Positions 54,225 through 63,193 of a stretch of DNA of 64,000 nucleotides are shown in pieces. The position numbers were made by a program, and so were the translations under genes. Under the pieces are notes generated by a model. It was not told the origin of the DNA. It did no database searches and saw only the letters and a program-made list of their open reading frames with translations. Source of the DNA: Leucobacter chromiireducens subsp. chromiireducens (GTDB taxonomy: Bacteria > Actinomycetota > Actinomycetes > Actinomycetales > Microbacteriaceae); NCBI RefSeq assembly GCF_016758255.1, contig NZ_QYAD01000003.1, forward strand, positions 124,001 to 188,000. The letters are read 5' to 3'. How positions within the stretch are numbered: position 1 is the stretch's first letter; every line of letters begins with the position of its first letter.

Positions 54225-54243
54225 TTAGGGCATCCTTACCAAC
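54225..54243 (-). promoter_or_regulatory. DtxR/IdeR-like iron box
   Basis: GTTGGTAAGGATGCCCTAA on the minus strand matches 13 of 19 positions of the actinobacterial DtxR consensus TTAGGTTAGGCTAACCTAA. It ends four bases before the SIP start codon. Iron-loaded DtxR would be expected to repress the gene here. Confidence 0.5.
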
Positions 54244-54421
54244 ATCGGGTGATCTCTCGGCGAACGGTCAGCCCGAAGGATCCCAGGCTGGATGACGCCC
54301 CGCGACACCCACGTTCCCGCCCCGGCATCCGGAAGCGCCTATGATCGACGGTCAAGGGCGCGCCAGGCAGCGCCCCGCCCCTGAGGCTCGCACAATGAAG
54401 TCAGTAAGGACAGGCACACCG

Positions 54422-57262
54422 ATGACGAGGACCGAATCTCCCTACGACATGTCAGCGGACGCGTTCCGGCGCGGCCTCGGAACCATTGACATGGCGATTA
54501 CGGGATCGATTCCCCTGCCCGGCGCCGACGCGGCGGGCCCGAGTTCTCAGATCGCACCGGCCCACGGCTCCTCGGGCCCCGTGCTCGAGCGGGATCCCGG
54601 TATGCCCTCCAGCACCTGGCGCATGCGCAGCGATGCATGGGAGTACCTACGCTTCGCGGTGAAGCGACTCGTCTACGGTGCCGACGAGAACACTGACCTT
54701 CTCGCGGCGGACGGCGAGATCCAGCGCTCGCTGCGTTCCCTCGAGACCGTTGAGATGTACTGGGCCGGCTTCGGCCAGCGCTACGTGATTGCGATCGGCG
54801 AGCTCCTCGAGGCCGGCGACTACCGCACGGCGCTCGAGCGCATCGGCCGGGTGGTCAATCGCCTGCGTGGCGACACGATCATCGATGAGCCACGCGACGA
54901 GTTCGGGGAGGATCAGGATCGCGCGGAGTTCGCGAGCGACCTCGATCCCCGTCCGCGCTTCGAAGTGCTCGTGATTGACGAGACGACGCCGGGCGACCGG
55001 GACGCAATGCGCGCCGAGGGGCTGCGACTCCGCAGCGCGGCGGACGCGTTCATCTACGAATTTGTCATCGTGCCGTCGGCGGACGACGCGGTCGCGGCGA
55101 TCCTCACCAACCCCAACATCCTCGCCTGCGTGGTGCGCCCGGGCTTCAGCGAGCGCACGCGCCAGCGCCTCAGCCGAGATCTGCGCGAAACCATCGAGCT
55201 CGCCCGCGCCGAGGTGGCACCCGGTCCGGCGCCCTCACGCAGCTCGCTCGCATCCGTGCAGCGCGTGCTCGGCATCGCGGACACGCTTGCCGCGCTGCGC
55301 CCCGAGCTCGACCTGTACCTCATGGCGGGCGCGCACATTGAGGATCTCGCGGGCGCGCTGACCCGTCGCTTCCGCCGCGTGTTCCGCCGCGAGGACCAGC
55401 TCGAGCTGCACCTCTCGCTGCTGCGCCGCGTCTCACACCTGTACGACACCCCGTTCTTCACCGCGATTCAGGATCACGCGCGCCGCCCCGTCGGCGTCTT
55501 CCACGCACTCCCCGTGGCGCGCGGTGGCTCGGTCGTCTCCTCCAAGTGGATCCGCGACCTTGCCGACTTCTACGGCCTCAACCTGCTGCTCGCGGAGACC
55601 AGTGCGACATCGGGCGGGCTCGACTCTCTGCTCGCCCCGGTGGGTGCGATCAAGAAGGCGCAGGATCTCGCCGCCCGCGCGTACGGCGCAAAGCACACCT
55701 TCTTTGTGACGAACGGCACGTCGACCGCCAACAAGATCGTGCACCAGGCGCTTGTCGCCCCCAATGACGTCGTGATGGTGGATCGCAACTGCCACAAGTC
55801 GCACCACCACGCCGTCATGCTCACCGGAGCGCGCCCCGCCTACCTCGAGGCGTACCCGCTGAACGACTTCGCCTTCTATGGCGCCGTGCCACTCGACCGC
55901 ATCAAGCAGCTGCTGCTCGACTACCGCGCACAGGGCCGCCTCGACGAAGTGCGCATGATCACGTTGACGAACTGCACGTTCGACGGCATTGTGTACGACC
56001 CGGAGCGCGTGATGGCCGAGTGCCTCGCGATCAAGCCCGATCTTGTGTTCCTGTGGGACGAGGCCTGGTTCGCGTTCGCCGCGTTCCACCCGGTCACGCG
56101 TCGCCGCACGGCAATGGCCGCCGCGAAGCGCCTCGAGCAGCGACTCGGCAGCGCGGCGCACGCGACCGCCTACCGCGAGCAGCAGGCCCGCCTCACAAGC
56201 GCCGACGGCAGCCCTGCCCCCGACGCCGCCTGGCTCGAGGAGCGCCTCATCCCCTCCCCCGACGCGCGGATTCGCGTCTACGCCACGCAGTCGACGCACA
56301 AGACCCTCACCGCGCTGCGCCAGGGCTCGATGATCCACGTCTACGACCAGGATTGGGTGCGCGAGGCCGAGGAGCCGTTCCACGAGGCGTACATGACGCA
56401 CACCTCGACCTCACCGAACTACCAGATCCTCTCCTCGCTCGACATCGGCCGCCGCCAGGTGGAGCTCGAGGGCTTCGAGCTTGTGCAGCGCCAGCTCGAC
56501 CTCGCGACGAGCCTCGCGCAGGCCATCGCACGCCACCCGCTGCTGCGCCGCACATTCCGCGTGCTCACCGCACACGACCTCGTGCCGCGTGAGAACCGTG
56601 GCGACGGTCGTCCCATGCCGCTCCGCGACGGCCTCTCCTCGATGTGGGAGGCGTGGGCCCACGACGAGTTCGTCGTCGACCCCAGCCGCATCACAATCGA
56701 GATCAGCCGCACCGGCGTCGACGGCGACACGTTCAAGCACGAGCACCTCATGGATCGCTACGGCATCCAGGTAAACAAGACGAGCCGCAACACCGTGCTC
56801 TTCATGACGAACATCGGCACCTCGCGCAGCGCAATCGCCTACCTCATCGAGGTGCTCGTGAAGCTCGCCGAACGGTTCGAGGAGATTCAGGCGCAGCGCG
56901 ATCCCGATATCCCGCTCCCCGAGGAAGCGGAGATGCCCCCGCTGCCCGACTTCAGCTCGTTCTCCCCCGGCTACGCCACCGACGCGGTGCTGCCCGATGG
57001 TGACATGCGCGCGGCGTTCTTCCGCGGCCAGCAGCGGGGCGCGGTCGAGCACGTGCGCCTCGCAGATCTCAGCGAACGCGTGGCGCGGGGCGCCGCCCCC
57101 GTGTCCGCCGGGTTCGTCACGCCGTACCCGCCCGGCTTCCCCGTGCTGGTACCCGGCCAGGTCATCACCGCCGAGGTGCTCGATTTCATGGCGGTGCTCG
57201 ACACCCGCGAGATCCACGGCTACGACCCGCGGCGGGGCTTCCGCATCCTGCGCGAGCAGTAG
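54422..57262 (+). CDS. Orn/Lys/Arg decarboxylase, PLP-dependent
   Basis: 946 residues from ATG 54422, with AAGGACAGG upstream; in-frame ATGs at 54395 and 54341 are possible. The N-terminal ~340 residues include a receiver-like wing domain (RFEVLVIDETTPGDRD). The fold type I decarboxylase core then shows TFFVTNGTSTANKIVHQA, DRNCHKSHHHAVML, the Asp/Glu region VFLWDEAWFAF and the PLP lysine in TQSTHKTLTALRQGS. The C-terminal domain follows. Longer than E. coli CadA (715 residues), mainly at the N-terminus. Makes cadaverine, putrescine or agmatine; which one is open. An amino acid permease follows 74 bases on, suggesting substrate import or antiport. Confidence 0.9.
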   Translation: MTRTESPYDMSADAFRRGLGTIDMAITGSIPLPGADAAGPSSQIAPAHGSSGPVLERDPGMPSSTWRMRSDAWEYLRFAVKRLVYGADENTDLLAADGEIQRSLRSLETVEMYWAGFGQRYVIAIGELLEAGDYRTALERIGRVVNRLRGDTIIDEPRDEFGEDQDRAEFASDLDPRPRFEVLVIDETTPGDRDAMRAEGLRLRSAADAFIYEFVIVPSADDAVAAILTNPNILACVVRPGFSERTRQRLSRDLRETIELARAEVAPGPAPSRSSLASVQRVLGIADTLAALRPELDLYLMAGAHIEDLAGALTRRFRRVFRREDQLELHLSLLRRVSHLYDTPFFTAIQDHARRPVGVFHALPVARGGSVVSSKWIRDLADFYGLNLLLAETSATSGGLDSLLAPVGAIKKAQDLAARAYGAKHTFFVTNGTSTANKIVHQALVAPNDVVMVDRNCHKSHHHAVMLTGARPAYLEAYPLNDFAFYGAVPLDRIKQLLLDYRAQGRLDEVRMITLTNCTFDGIVYDPERVMAECLAIKPDLVFLWDEAWFAFAAFHPVTRRRTAMAAAKRLEQRLGSAAHATAYREQQARLTSADGSPAPDAAWLEERLIPSPDARIRVYATQSTHKTLTALRQGSMIHVYDQDWVREAEEPFHEAYMTHTSTSPNYQILSSLDIGRRQVELEGFELVQRQLDLATSLAQAIARHPLLRRTFRVLTAHDLVPRENRGDGRPMPLRDGLSSMWEAWAHDEFVVDPSRITIEISRTGVDGDTFKHEHLMDRYGIQVNKTSRNTVLFMTNIGTSRSAIAYLIEVLVKLAERFEEIQAQRDPDIPLPEEAEMPPLPDFSSFSPGYATDAVLPDGDMRAAFFRGQQRGAVEHVRLADLSERVARGAAPVSAGFVTPYPPGFPVLVPGQVITAEVLDFMAVLDTREIHGYDPRRGFRILREQ

Positions 57263-57336
57263 CCCCCGCCCGGAAGCGCTACCCTGGGGTCTTCCCCCGC
57301 GTGCATCCTGCGCGGGGGTCGATCCCGGAGTACCGC

Positions 57337-58710
57337 ATGACCGATTCACCGCCGCAGGCCCTGCGGCGCACTCTCAAACCGCGCCACATCCAGATGATCG
57401 CGCTCGGCGGCGCCATCGGCACGGGGCTCTTCTACGGTTCCGCCGAGTCCATCGGGCTTGCGGGCCCCTCGGTGCTTCTCACGTACCTCATCGGCGGCGC
57501 AGTGATCTTCCTCGTCGTCCGAGCGCTCGGCGAGATGTCGGTCGACGACCCCGTGTCTGGGGCGTTCAGCCACTACGCGAACGTGAACTGGAGCGCGCGT
57601 GCCGGCTTCGTCTCGGGCTGGAACTACTGGTTCAACTACATCGCCGTGTCGATGGTTGAGCTCTCGGTCGTCGGTTCCTTCGTGAACTACTGGCTGCCCG
57701 ACGTGCCGACCTGGGTGAGTGCAACGATCTTTCTCGTGCTCATCACCGGGGTGAACCTCGTTGGGGTGCGCGTGTTTGGTGAGACCGAGTTCTGGCTGGC
57801 CTGCGTGAAGGTCGCCGCCGTGATCGGCCTGATCGTGCTCGGCATTGTGGTGGTCGTGCTCGGGATCAACCACAGCGCTGACCTCCCCGATCCGAGCTTC
57901 GCGCACCTCTGGGATCAGGGCGGCTTCTTCCCGCTCGGCGCCGGGGGCACGCTGTTCGCCCTCGTCGTCGTGATGTTCTCGTTTGGCGGCACCGAGCTCA
58001 TCGGCATCACCGCCGGCGAGGCCGAGCGGCCCGAGCGCACGATCCCGCGCGCCATCAACCAGGTGGTGCTGCGCGTACTGATCTTCTACGTCGGTGCGCT
58101 CGCCGTGATCATGGCGGTCGTCCCGTGGAACCAGCTCGACGGCTCGACCAGCCCGTTCGTGCAGATCTTCGACCGCATCGGCGTCCCCGGGGCCGCGCAC
58201 ATCCTCAACCTGGTGATGCTCACCGCCGTCATCTCCGTCTACAACTCGGGCCTCTACGCAAATGGGCGCATGCTCTACGCGCTCGCCCTCCAGGGCAATG
58301 CGCCGCGCTACCTGCGGCGCGTGTCACGCTCCGGGATCCCCATCTCCGGGGTTCTTACCTCCTCCGCAGTCACCGCGCTCGCCGTGGTCGTGGTGTTCCT
58401 GTGGCCCGAGTTCGCGTTCCAGATCCTCATGTCGGTGGCGCTCATCGCGGCGATTATCAACTGGTCGATGATCATGATCACGCAGCTGAAGTTCCGAGCG
58501 CGCATCGGGCCCGCGGGCGCCGCCGCACTCACCTTCCGGCTGCCGTTCGCCCGAGTGACGCCGTGGCTCGTGCTCGCGTTCTTCGCGTGCCTCCTCGTGC
58601 TCATGTGCTTCCACCCGGGGTACCGCACCGCCGTGCTTGTCGGCCCGATCTGGCTCGCGGTGCTCCTCGTCGCGTTCGAGGTGCAGCGGCGGCGGCGAGC
58701 GGCCGCGTAG
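57337..58710 (+). CDS. APC-family amino acid permease
   Basis: 457 residues from ATG 57337 (GGAG upstream). Twelve helices. The APC signature at helix 1 is HIQMIALGGAIGTGLFYGS, with helix 6 FSFGGTELIGITAGEAERPERTIPR, closest to the GABA/lysine permease branch. Follows the decarboxylase, so it could bring in lysine, ornithine or arginine or exchange them for the amine product. Ten bases separate it from the phosphorylase gene. Confidence 0.9.
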   Translation: MTDSPPQALRRTLKPRHIQMIALGGAIGTGLFYGSAESIGLAGPSVLLTYLIGGAVIFLVVRALGEMSVDDPVSGAFSHYANVNWSARAGFVSGWNYWFNYIAVSMVELSVVGSFVNYWLPDVPTWVSATIFLVLITGVNLVGVRVFGETEFWLACVKVAAVIGLIVLGIVVVVLGINHSADLPDPSFAHLWDQGGFFPLGAGGTLFALVVVMFSFGGTELIGITAGEAERPERTIPRAINQVVLRVLIFYVGALAVIMAVVPWNQLDGSTSPFVQIFDRIGVPGAAHILNLVMLTAVISVYNSGLYANGRMLYALALQGNAPRYLRRVSRSGIPISGVLTSSAVTALAVVVVFLWPEFAFQILMSVALIAAIINWSMIMITQLKFRARIGPAGAAALTFRLPFARVTPWLVLAFFACLLVLMCFHPGYRTAVLVGPIWLAVLLVAFEVQRRRRAAA

Positions 58711-58720
58711 GCTTGTCGGT

Positions 58721-59527
58721 ATGAGCCAGGATCAGGATCCCATCGCCCTCGCCGCCGACGCCGCACGCGAGCTCGCTCGCCTCACCGGGGTGGAGCGCCA
58801 CGACATTGCGCTGACGCTGGGCAGCGGGTGGGGTGGCGCAGCCGACGTGATCGGCGAGACGATCGCCGAGATTCCCGCGGAGCAGGTTCCCGGCTTCCAC
58901 GCCTCCGGTGTCGCCGGCCACTCGGGCACGCTGCGCTCGATCCGGCTCGAGAACGGCACGCACGCGCTCATCATTGGGGCGCGGACGCACTTCTACGAGG
59001 GACGCGGCGTGCGGGCGACTGTGCACGGCGTGCGCACGGCAGCCGCTGCGGGCGCGAAGATCATGGTGCTCACGAATGGCGCCGGCGGCGTTGATCCGGC
59101 GTTTAAGGCTGGTGAGGCCGTGCTGATCAGCGATCACCTGAACCTCACCGCGACATCCCCGATCGAGGGCGCCAACTTCGTTGACCTCACCGATCTGTAT
59201 GCGTCACGGTTGCGCGATGTGGCACGCAGCGTCGAGCCATCGCTTCAGGAGGGCGTGTACGTGCAGCTGCCCGGCCCGCACTACGAGACGCCCGCGGAGA
59301 TCCACTACCTTCGCACGATCGGCGGCCAAATCGTGGGCATGTCGACCACGCTCGAGGCGATCGCCGCGCGCGAGGCCGGCATGGAGATCCTTGGCCTGTC
59401 GCTCATCACGAACCCGGCCGCGGGCATGGGCGAGGATCCGCTGAACCATGAGGAAGTGCTCGAGGCCGGCCGCGCCGCGGCTCCGCGCCTGGCAGACCTG
59501 CTGCGCCGCGTGGTCGCCGCACTCTAG
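58721..59527 (+). CDS. Purine-nucleoside phosphorylase (trimeric type)
   Basis: 268 residues from ATG 58721. Cleaves purine nucleosides with phosphate. Phosphate-loop motif GSGWGGAADVIG, then HSGTLRSIRL, the base/ribose-site signature LPGPHYETPAEIHYLRTIGG and the specificity loop SLITNPAAGM, whose Asn points to 6-oxopurines (inosine, guanosine). Close behind the permease gene. No functional link to the decarboxylase is obvious. Confidence 0.93.
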   Translation: MSQDQDPIALAADAARELARLTGVERHDIALTLGSGWGGAADVIGETIAEIPAEQVPGFHASGVAGHSGTLRSIRLENGTHALIIGARTHFYEGRGVRATVHGVRTAAAAGAKIMVLTNGAGGVDPAFKAGEAVLISDHLNLTATSPIEGANFVDLTDLYASRLRDVARSVEPSLQEGVYVQLPGPHYETPAEIHYLRTIGGQIVGMSTTLEAIAAREAGMEILGLSLITNPAAGMGEDPLNHEEVLEAGRAAAPRLADLLRRVVAAL

Positions 59528-59597
59528 GCAGCGCCCCGCCCCGCCGGCGTGCGCTCCCTCGGTGGGGAGCCCGCGCCGCGCAGCTCGGGCACCGCGG

Positions 59598-59617
59598 CCT
59601 CATATTTTCGTATGAGG
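59598..59617. promoter_or_regulatory. AT-rich palindrome upstream of the amine oxidase gene
   Basis: CCTCATA-N6-TATGAGG, a perfect 7-bp inverted repeat in an AT-rich island 100 bases before the amine oxidase ATG. Candidate operator or weak hairpin; no U tract follows the arms. Confidence 0.4.
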
Positions 59618-59716
59618 GCTCGGGCGAACTGGGTGGGATCGTCTGCTGCGGCAGCGCCGCCCGCGCCGATACGCTGGAAATCCACGGGGGCAACGAAGCC
59701 TTGAAGAGGAGAAGAC

Positions 59717-61021
59717 ATGCAGTCGGTTGACGTCGTCGTCATCGGTGCCGGGTTCGCGGGGCTCACTGCCGCGCGCGAGCTCGGGCACGCCGGGTTCGAA
59801 GTACTCACGCTCGAAGCGCGCGACCGCGTGGGTGGGCGCACCTGGACGGAGAAGCGCCTGGGGCACGAGCTCGAGCTCGGCGCGAACTGGATCCACTGGG
59901 TGCAGCCCCATGTGTGGGCCGAGATGACCCGGTACGGGCGGGAGATGATCCGCAGCCCGCGCGCTGACGAAGCGTATTGGCGCGGGGCCGACGGTTCCGC
60001 GAGGCAGGGCACGCTCGACGAGTTCATGGCGCTCATCGATGAGGGGCAGCAGCTGCTCATCGATGACGTGCGAGAGGCGATGCCGCGGGGCTCGGAGCCA
60101 ACGGTCGGCACCATTCAGGAACTTGATTCGCTGAGCATTCAGGATCGCTTTGACGAGCTGGGGCTCGACCCCGAGGCGCGCGCCGCGAACGAGTCTGTCT
60201 GGGTGGGGCATGTCAACGCACCGCTCAACCAGGTGGGACTCTCGAGCGCTCTCCGGTGGGTGGCGGCAACGGGTGGCCACTGGCAGCTCATGCACGAAGC
60301 CTCGTCCACGTATCGCGTGGTGGACGGCATGCGGGCATTCACCGACGAGATCGCAAAGGATGTGCCGGGCGAGATTCGCCTGGGCGCCACCGTTGTGTCG
60401 GTCATCCAGGAGGACGCAGGAGTGATCGTCAGGACGGCCGACGGCGCGCAGATTCGTGCACGTCGCGTCGTGAGCACGCTGCCCGTCAACGCGATCGCCG
60501 GTATCGAGTTCACCCCGACGCTCCCACCAGTGTGGGATCGTCAGTCCACCGAGACCGTCGCGTCACAGGGCACGAAGGTGTGGATGCGCGCCACCGGGCA
60601 CGTGCCGCGCTTCTTCGCGTACGGCACCCAGCACGACGCGCTCTCGGTGCTGAAGGCGGAGTTCTACCTCAGCGACGAGCGGGGGGACTACACGCTGCTC
60701 GTGGGCTTCGGGCCGGAGCACGCGCGGGTTGATCCGGATGACCTCGCCGGGCTGCAAGCCGCGGTTGACGCTGTGCGCCCGGGGCTCGAGATCACCGAGG
60801 CGACCGCGCACGACTGGATGACCGATTCACTCGCCCAGAACACCTGGATGACGCACCGCCCAGGCCAGCTCACGCGCGATCTTGCCGAGCTGCAGGAGCC
60901 CGCTGGCGCCGTGCACTTCGCGACAACCGACAACGCAAACCTCTGGGGCGGGTTCATCGACGGCGCCATCGAGAGCGGCCTCCGGGAGGCCCGCCGGGTG
61001 GCGGCCGCCCTTCGCGCATAG
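59717..61021 (+). CDS. Flavin monoamine oxidase family protein
   Basis: 434 residues; ATG 59717 after GAGGAGAAGAC. N-terminal FAD dinucleotide motif VVVIGAGFAGLTAARELG, followed by the GG-doublet ARDRVGGRTW of amine oxidases. The C-terminal flavin motif is NLWGGFIDGAIESGLREA. Oxidises a primary amine to aldehyde, ammonia and peroxide. Its closeness to an amino acid decarboxylase suggests a diamine or aromatic monoamine as substrate. Ends at a long hairpin convergent with the amidohydrolase gene. Confidence 0.88.
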   Translation: MQSVDVVVIGAGFAGLTAARELGHAGFEVLTLEARDRVGGRTWTEKRLGHELELGANWIHWVQPHVWAEMTRYGREMIRSPRADEAYWRGADGSARQGTLDEFMALIDEGQQLLIDDVREAMPRGSEPTVGTIQELDSLSIQDRFDELGLDPEARAANESVWVGHVNAPLNQVGLSSALRWVAATGGHWQLMHEASSTYRVVDGMRAFTDEIAKDVPGEIRLGATVVSVIQEDAGVIVRTADGAQIRARRVVSTLPVNAIAGIEFTPTLPPVWDRQSTETVASQGTKVWMRATGHVPRFFAYGTQHDALSVLKAEFYLSDERGDYTLLVGFGPEHARVDPDDLAGLQAAVDAVRPGLEITEATAHDWMTDSLAQNTWMTHRPGQLTRDLAELQEPAGAVHFATTDNANLWGGFIDGAIESGLREARRVAAALRA

Positions 61022-61039
61022 CAGCGCCCCCTCACCACG

Positions 61040-61112
61040 CGAATCGGGGTCACTTCGGCAGGGTGTTGCGCACGTATGGTGTGCGACACCGTGCCGAAGT
61101 GACCCCGATTCG
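61040..61112. repeat. Dispersed long-hairpin element, copy 3
   Basis: An inverted repeat with arms of about 30 bases, 61040-61112, between convergent genes. The arm reads CGAATCGGGGTCACTTCGGC. Relative to copy 2 one stem base changes G to C and its partner changes from C to G, again compensatory. The inner stem carries one G-G mismatch and one G-T pair. Confidence 0.82.
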
Positions 61113-61132
61113 GGTGCAGGGCGGCCGGGCGA

Positions 61133-62746
61133 CTACGCCTCGTGGACCACGCGTCCCTCGACCACGGTGAGGCGGATCGGCAGCTCGGGCAGCTCGTCCG
61201 GCGTCGCCACAACCGGGTCGGCACCCCACACCGTGAGATCGCCGACCGCGCCCACGGCCAGCACGCCGCGGTCTGCGTGGCCGCGCGCCTGGGCCGGCCA
61301 CAGCGTGTACGCGAGCACCGCCTCTTCACCCGTGAGCTGCTGGTCCGGCTCGAAGACGTGGGCGTGCGCATCGCCCGGCGTGCGCCGGCCGCGCGCCCAG
61401 GCCATGCCCAAACGCGGGTCGTACTGCGCCACCGGCCAGTCCGAGCCCAGCGTCAGCTGCACGCCAGCGTTCAACACATCGCGCACGCGATAGCCGGTCG
61501 CGTCGCGTCCCTCGCCGAGGCGAACCGTCCAGTTGTCGCTGTGGTCGGCCGCGCGCCACTGCATGTGCAGGGGCTGCATCGACGCAGTCACGCCCGAGCC
61601 GCGCAGCTGCGCCACATCCTCATCCGACAGCACCTCAAGGTGCTCAATCGAGTGGAACGGCAGGCCGTCGCGCTCCGGCAGGGTGGCGTACACGTCGAGC
61701 ACCTGGCTCACCGCATAGTCCCCCACCGCGTGCGTCGCAATCAGCATGCCCGCATCGTGGTACGCGCGCACCACCTCGCCGTAGCGCTCCCAGCTCGGCC
61801 AGAACGGCACCCGACCATCGCCGCAGGCATCAACGCGGTGCAGCCACGCGGTGCCCGTGTCGATCACCCCGTCGCTGAAGAGCTTGATCGCGCCGGTCTG
61901 CCACAGGCGTCCCGCCCGATCCTTCCCTGAGATCACGCGCGCCACGTCCTCATCGGTGTCGCTCACGGCGTGCCAGTGGTGCACGGTAACGCGATGATCC
62001 AACTCGCCACGCTCTTCGAGCTCACCGAGCAGCTCGACGGTGCGATCCTTGCCGTCCATGATCGCGCCACCCGTAAGCCCCACCGCCGCGAGCGTGCGGA
62101 ACATGTCGCGCAGCCCCTCACGCTCTTCCTCGTGGCTCGGCTTCGGCGCAGCATCAAACAGAATTTGGTACGCGGTCGGCTCACGAAGCTCGCCGGTGGG
62201 CGTTCCGTCCGCATCCACCACGATCTCGCTGGCGTCCTCGAACTCACGCGCCCCGGTGATCCCCGCTGCGGCGAGCGCCGGGGCGGTGCCGAGGCCGGTG
62301 TGCAGGTCGTAGCAAATGAGCGCGACCGGGCGACCGGGCGCCGCGTCGGCGAGCAGATCACCACGCAAACCGGTCTCTTCAAACGGCTCGTACTCGAGGT
62401 TCCAGCCGCGCACCCACGCCCCCTCGGGGAGACGTGCGTGCTCTGCCGCAATCGCCGCTCGCAGCTCGTCGATCGTCTCGAGCCCGCCCAGGTTGATCCC
62501 GGCGGTCACCTCAGCCGCCCAGTGCGGGTGCGTGTGCGAGTCAAAGAAGCCCGGCGTGATGGTGGCGCCTGCAAGATCCCGCACCGCGATCCCACGCTCT
62601 TCGGCCGCCGCACGCACCGTGGCGTCGTCCCCGATGAGCGCGATCCGCCCCTCCTGAATGAGCAGCGCCGTCGCGTCCGCGCCGGTCTCCGTGTTCGTGC
62701 GCAGCCGCGCGCCAACCAGCGCGAGATCGCCTCCGAGCTGTGCCAT
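61133..62746 (-). CDS. Amidohydrolase family protein (YtcJ-like)
   Basis: 537 residues from ATG 62746 (AGGAGCAAC upstream). Metal-binding motif TPGFFDSHTHPHWAAEV near residue 65, a conserved interior KLFSDGVIDTGTAWL, the His motifs THAVGDYAV and HSIEHLEVL, and the late GSDWPVAQYDPRLG. The family hydrolyses amides, carbamates or imines of unknown nature. Followed on the minus strand by nothing, and preceded by a cupin and an FAD oxidoreductase in tight array, so the three probably form one catabolic operon. Confidence 0.9.
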   Translation of the reverse strand: MAQLGGDLALVGARLRTNTETGADATALLIQEGRIALIGDDATVRAAAEERGIAVRDLAGATITPGFFDSHTHPHWAAEVTAGINLGGLETIDELRAAIAAEHARLPEGAWVRGWNLEYEPFEETGLRGDLLADAAPGRPVALICYDLHTGLGTAPALAAAGITGAREFEDASEIVVDADGTPTGELREPTAYQILFDAAPKPSHEEEREGLRDMFRTLAAVGLTGGAIMDGKDRTVELLGELEERGELDHRVTVHHWHAVSDTDEDVARVISGKDRAGRLWQTGAIKLFSDGVIDTGTAWLHRVDACGDGRVPFWPSWERYGEVVRAYHDAGMLIATHAVGDYAVSQVLDVYATLPERDGLPFHSIEHLEVLSDEDVAQLRGSGVTASMQPLHMQWRAADHSDNWTVRLGEGRDATGYRVRDVLNAGVQLTLGSDWPVAQYDPRLGMAWARGRRTPGDAHAHVFEPDQQLTGEEAVLAYTLWPAQARGHADRGVLAVGAVGDLTVWGADPVVATPDELPELPIRLTVVEGRVVHEA

Positions 62747-62759
62747 GTTGCTCCTAGCC

Positions 62760-63122
62760 TTAGTCCTGGATCGTGGTGAAGTGCTTGCGCAGCGGCTCGT
62801 GCACATGCCAGGTGCCCGCCCAGCCGGACGGCATCACCATCACGTCACCGGGACCGAACTCCTCCGGCGCTGCGCCGGCCACCTCAATCGTGACACGACC
62901 GGACAGGATCGTGCAGATCTCCGTGTACCCGATGCGCTCCGCCGTGAACGAACCCGGCGTGCACTCCCACAGTCCGGTGTCGATGCGATCGGCAGAGCCA
63001 CCCGTCCACACCGGAAGCGAGGCCTCAGTGAGGCCCGGGGTCGTTGCGGTCGGCTTGGGTGCGTGCGCTCCCAGATCGGCCGCGGCCGTATCGTGCACAG
63101 CAAGCGTGGGGATCGTGGTCAT
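62760..63122 (-). CDS. Small cupin-domain protein (DUF861/cupin_3 type)
   Basis: 120 residues, ATG 63122 after AGGAGGACC. A single beta-barrel with the cupin_3 pattern GLWECTPGSFTAERIGYTE and ILSGRVTIEVAGAAPEEFGPGD, then a MPSGWAGTWHV strand, typical of the ureidoglycine-aminohydrolase-like cupin_3 family. Often found beside amine-oxidising flavoproteins in amine degradation operons. Lies 13 bases before the amidohydrolase gene. Enzymatic role unknown. Confidence 0.85.
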   Translation of the reverse strand: MTTIPTLAVHDTAAADLGAHAPKPTATTPGLTEASLPVWTGGSADRIDTGLWECTPGSFTAERIGYTEICTILSGRVTIEVAGAAPEEFGPGDVMVMPSGWAGTWHVHEPLRKHFTTIQD

Positions 63123-63193
63123 TCGTGGTCCTCCTGAAACTGATGGGAAATAGTTGCCGACCCAGCTCGGCCGGGCCGGCAGATCGGGATCGG

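Noticed and set aside
3752..61112. Three repeated elements considered as a CRISPR or transposon
   Set aside because: They are single palindromes tens of kilobases apart with no spacers, cas genes, target-site duplications or internal coding, so I treat them as dispersed hairpins.
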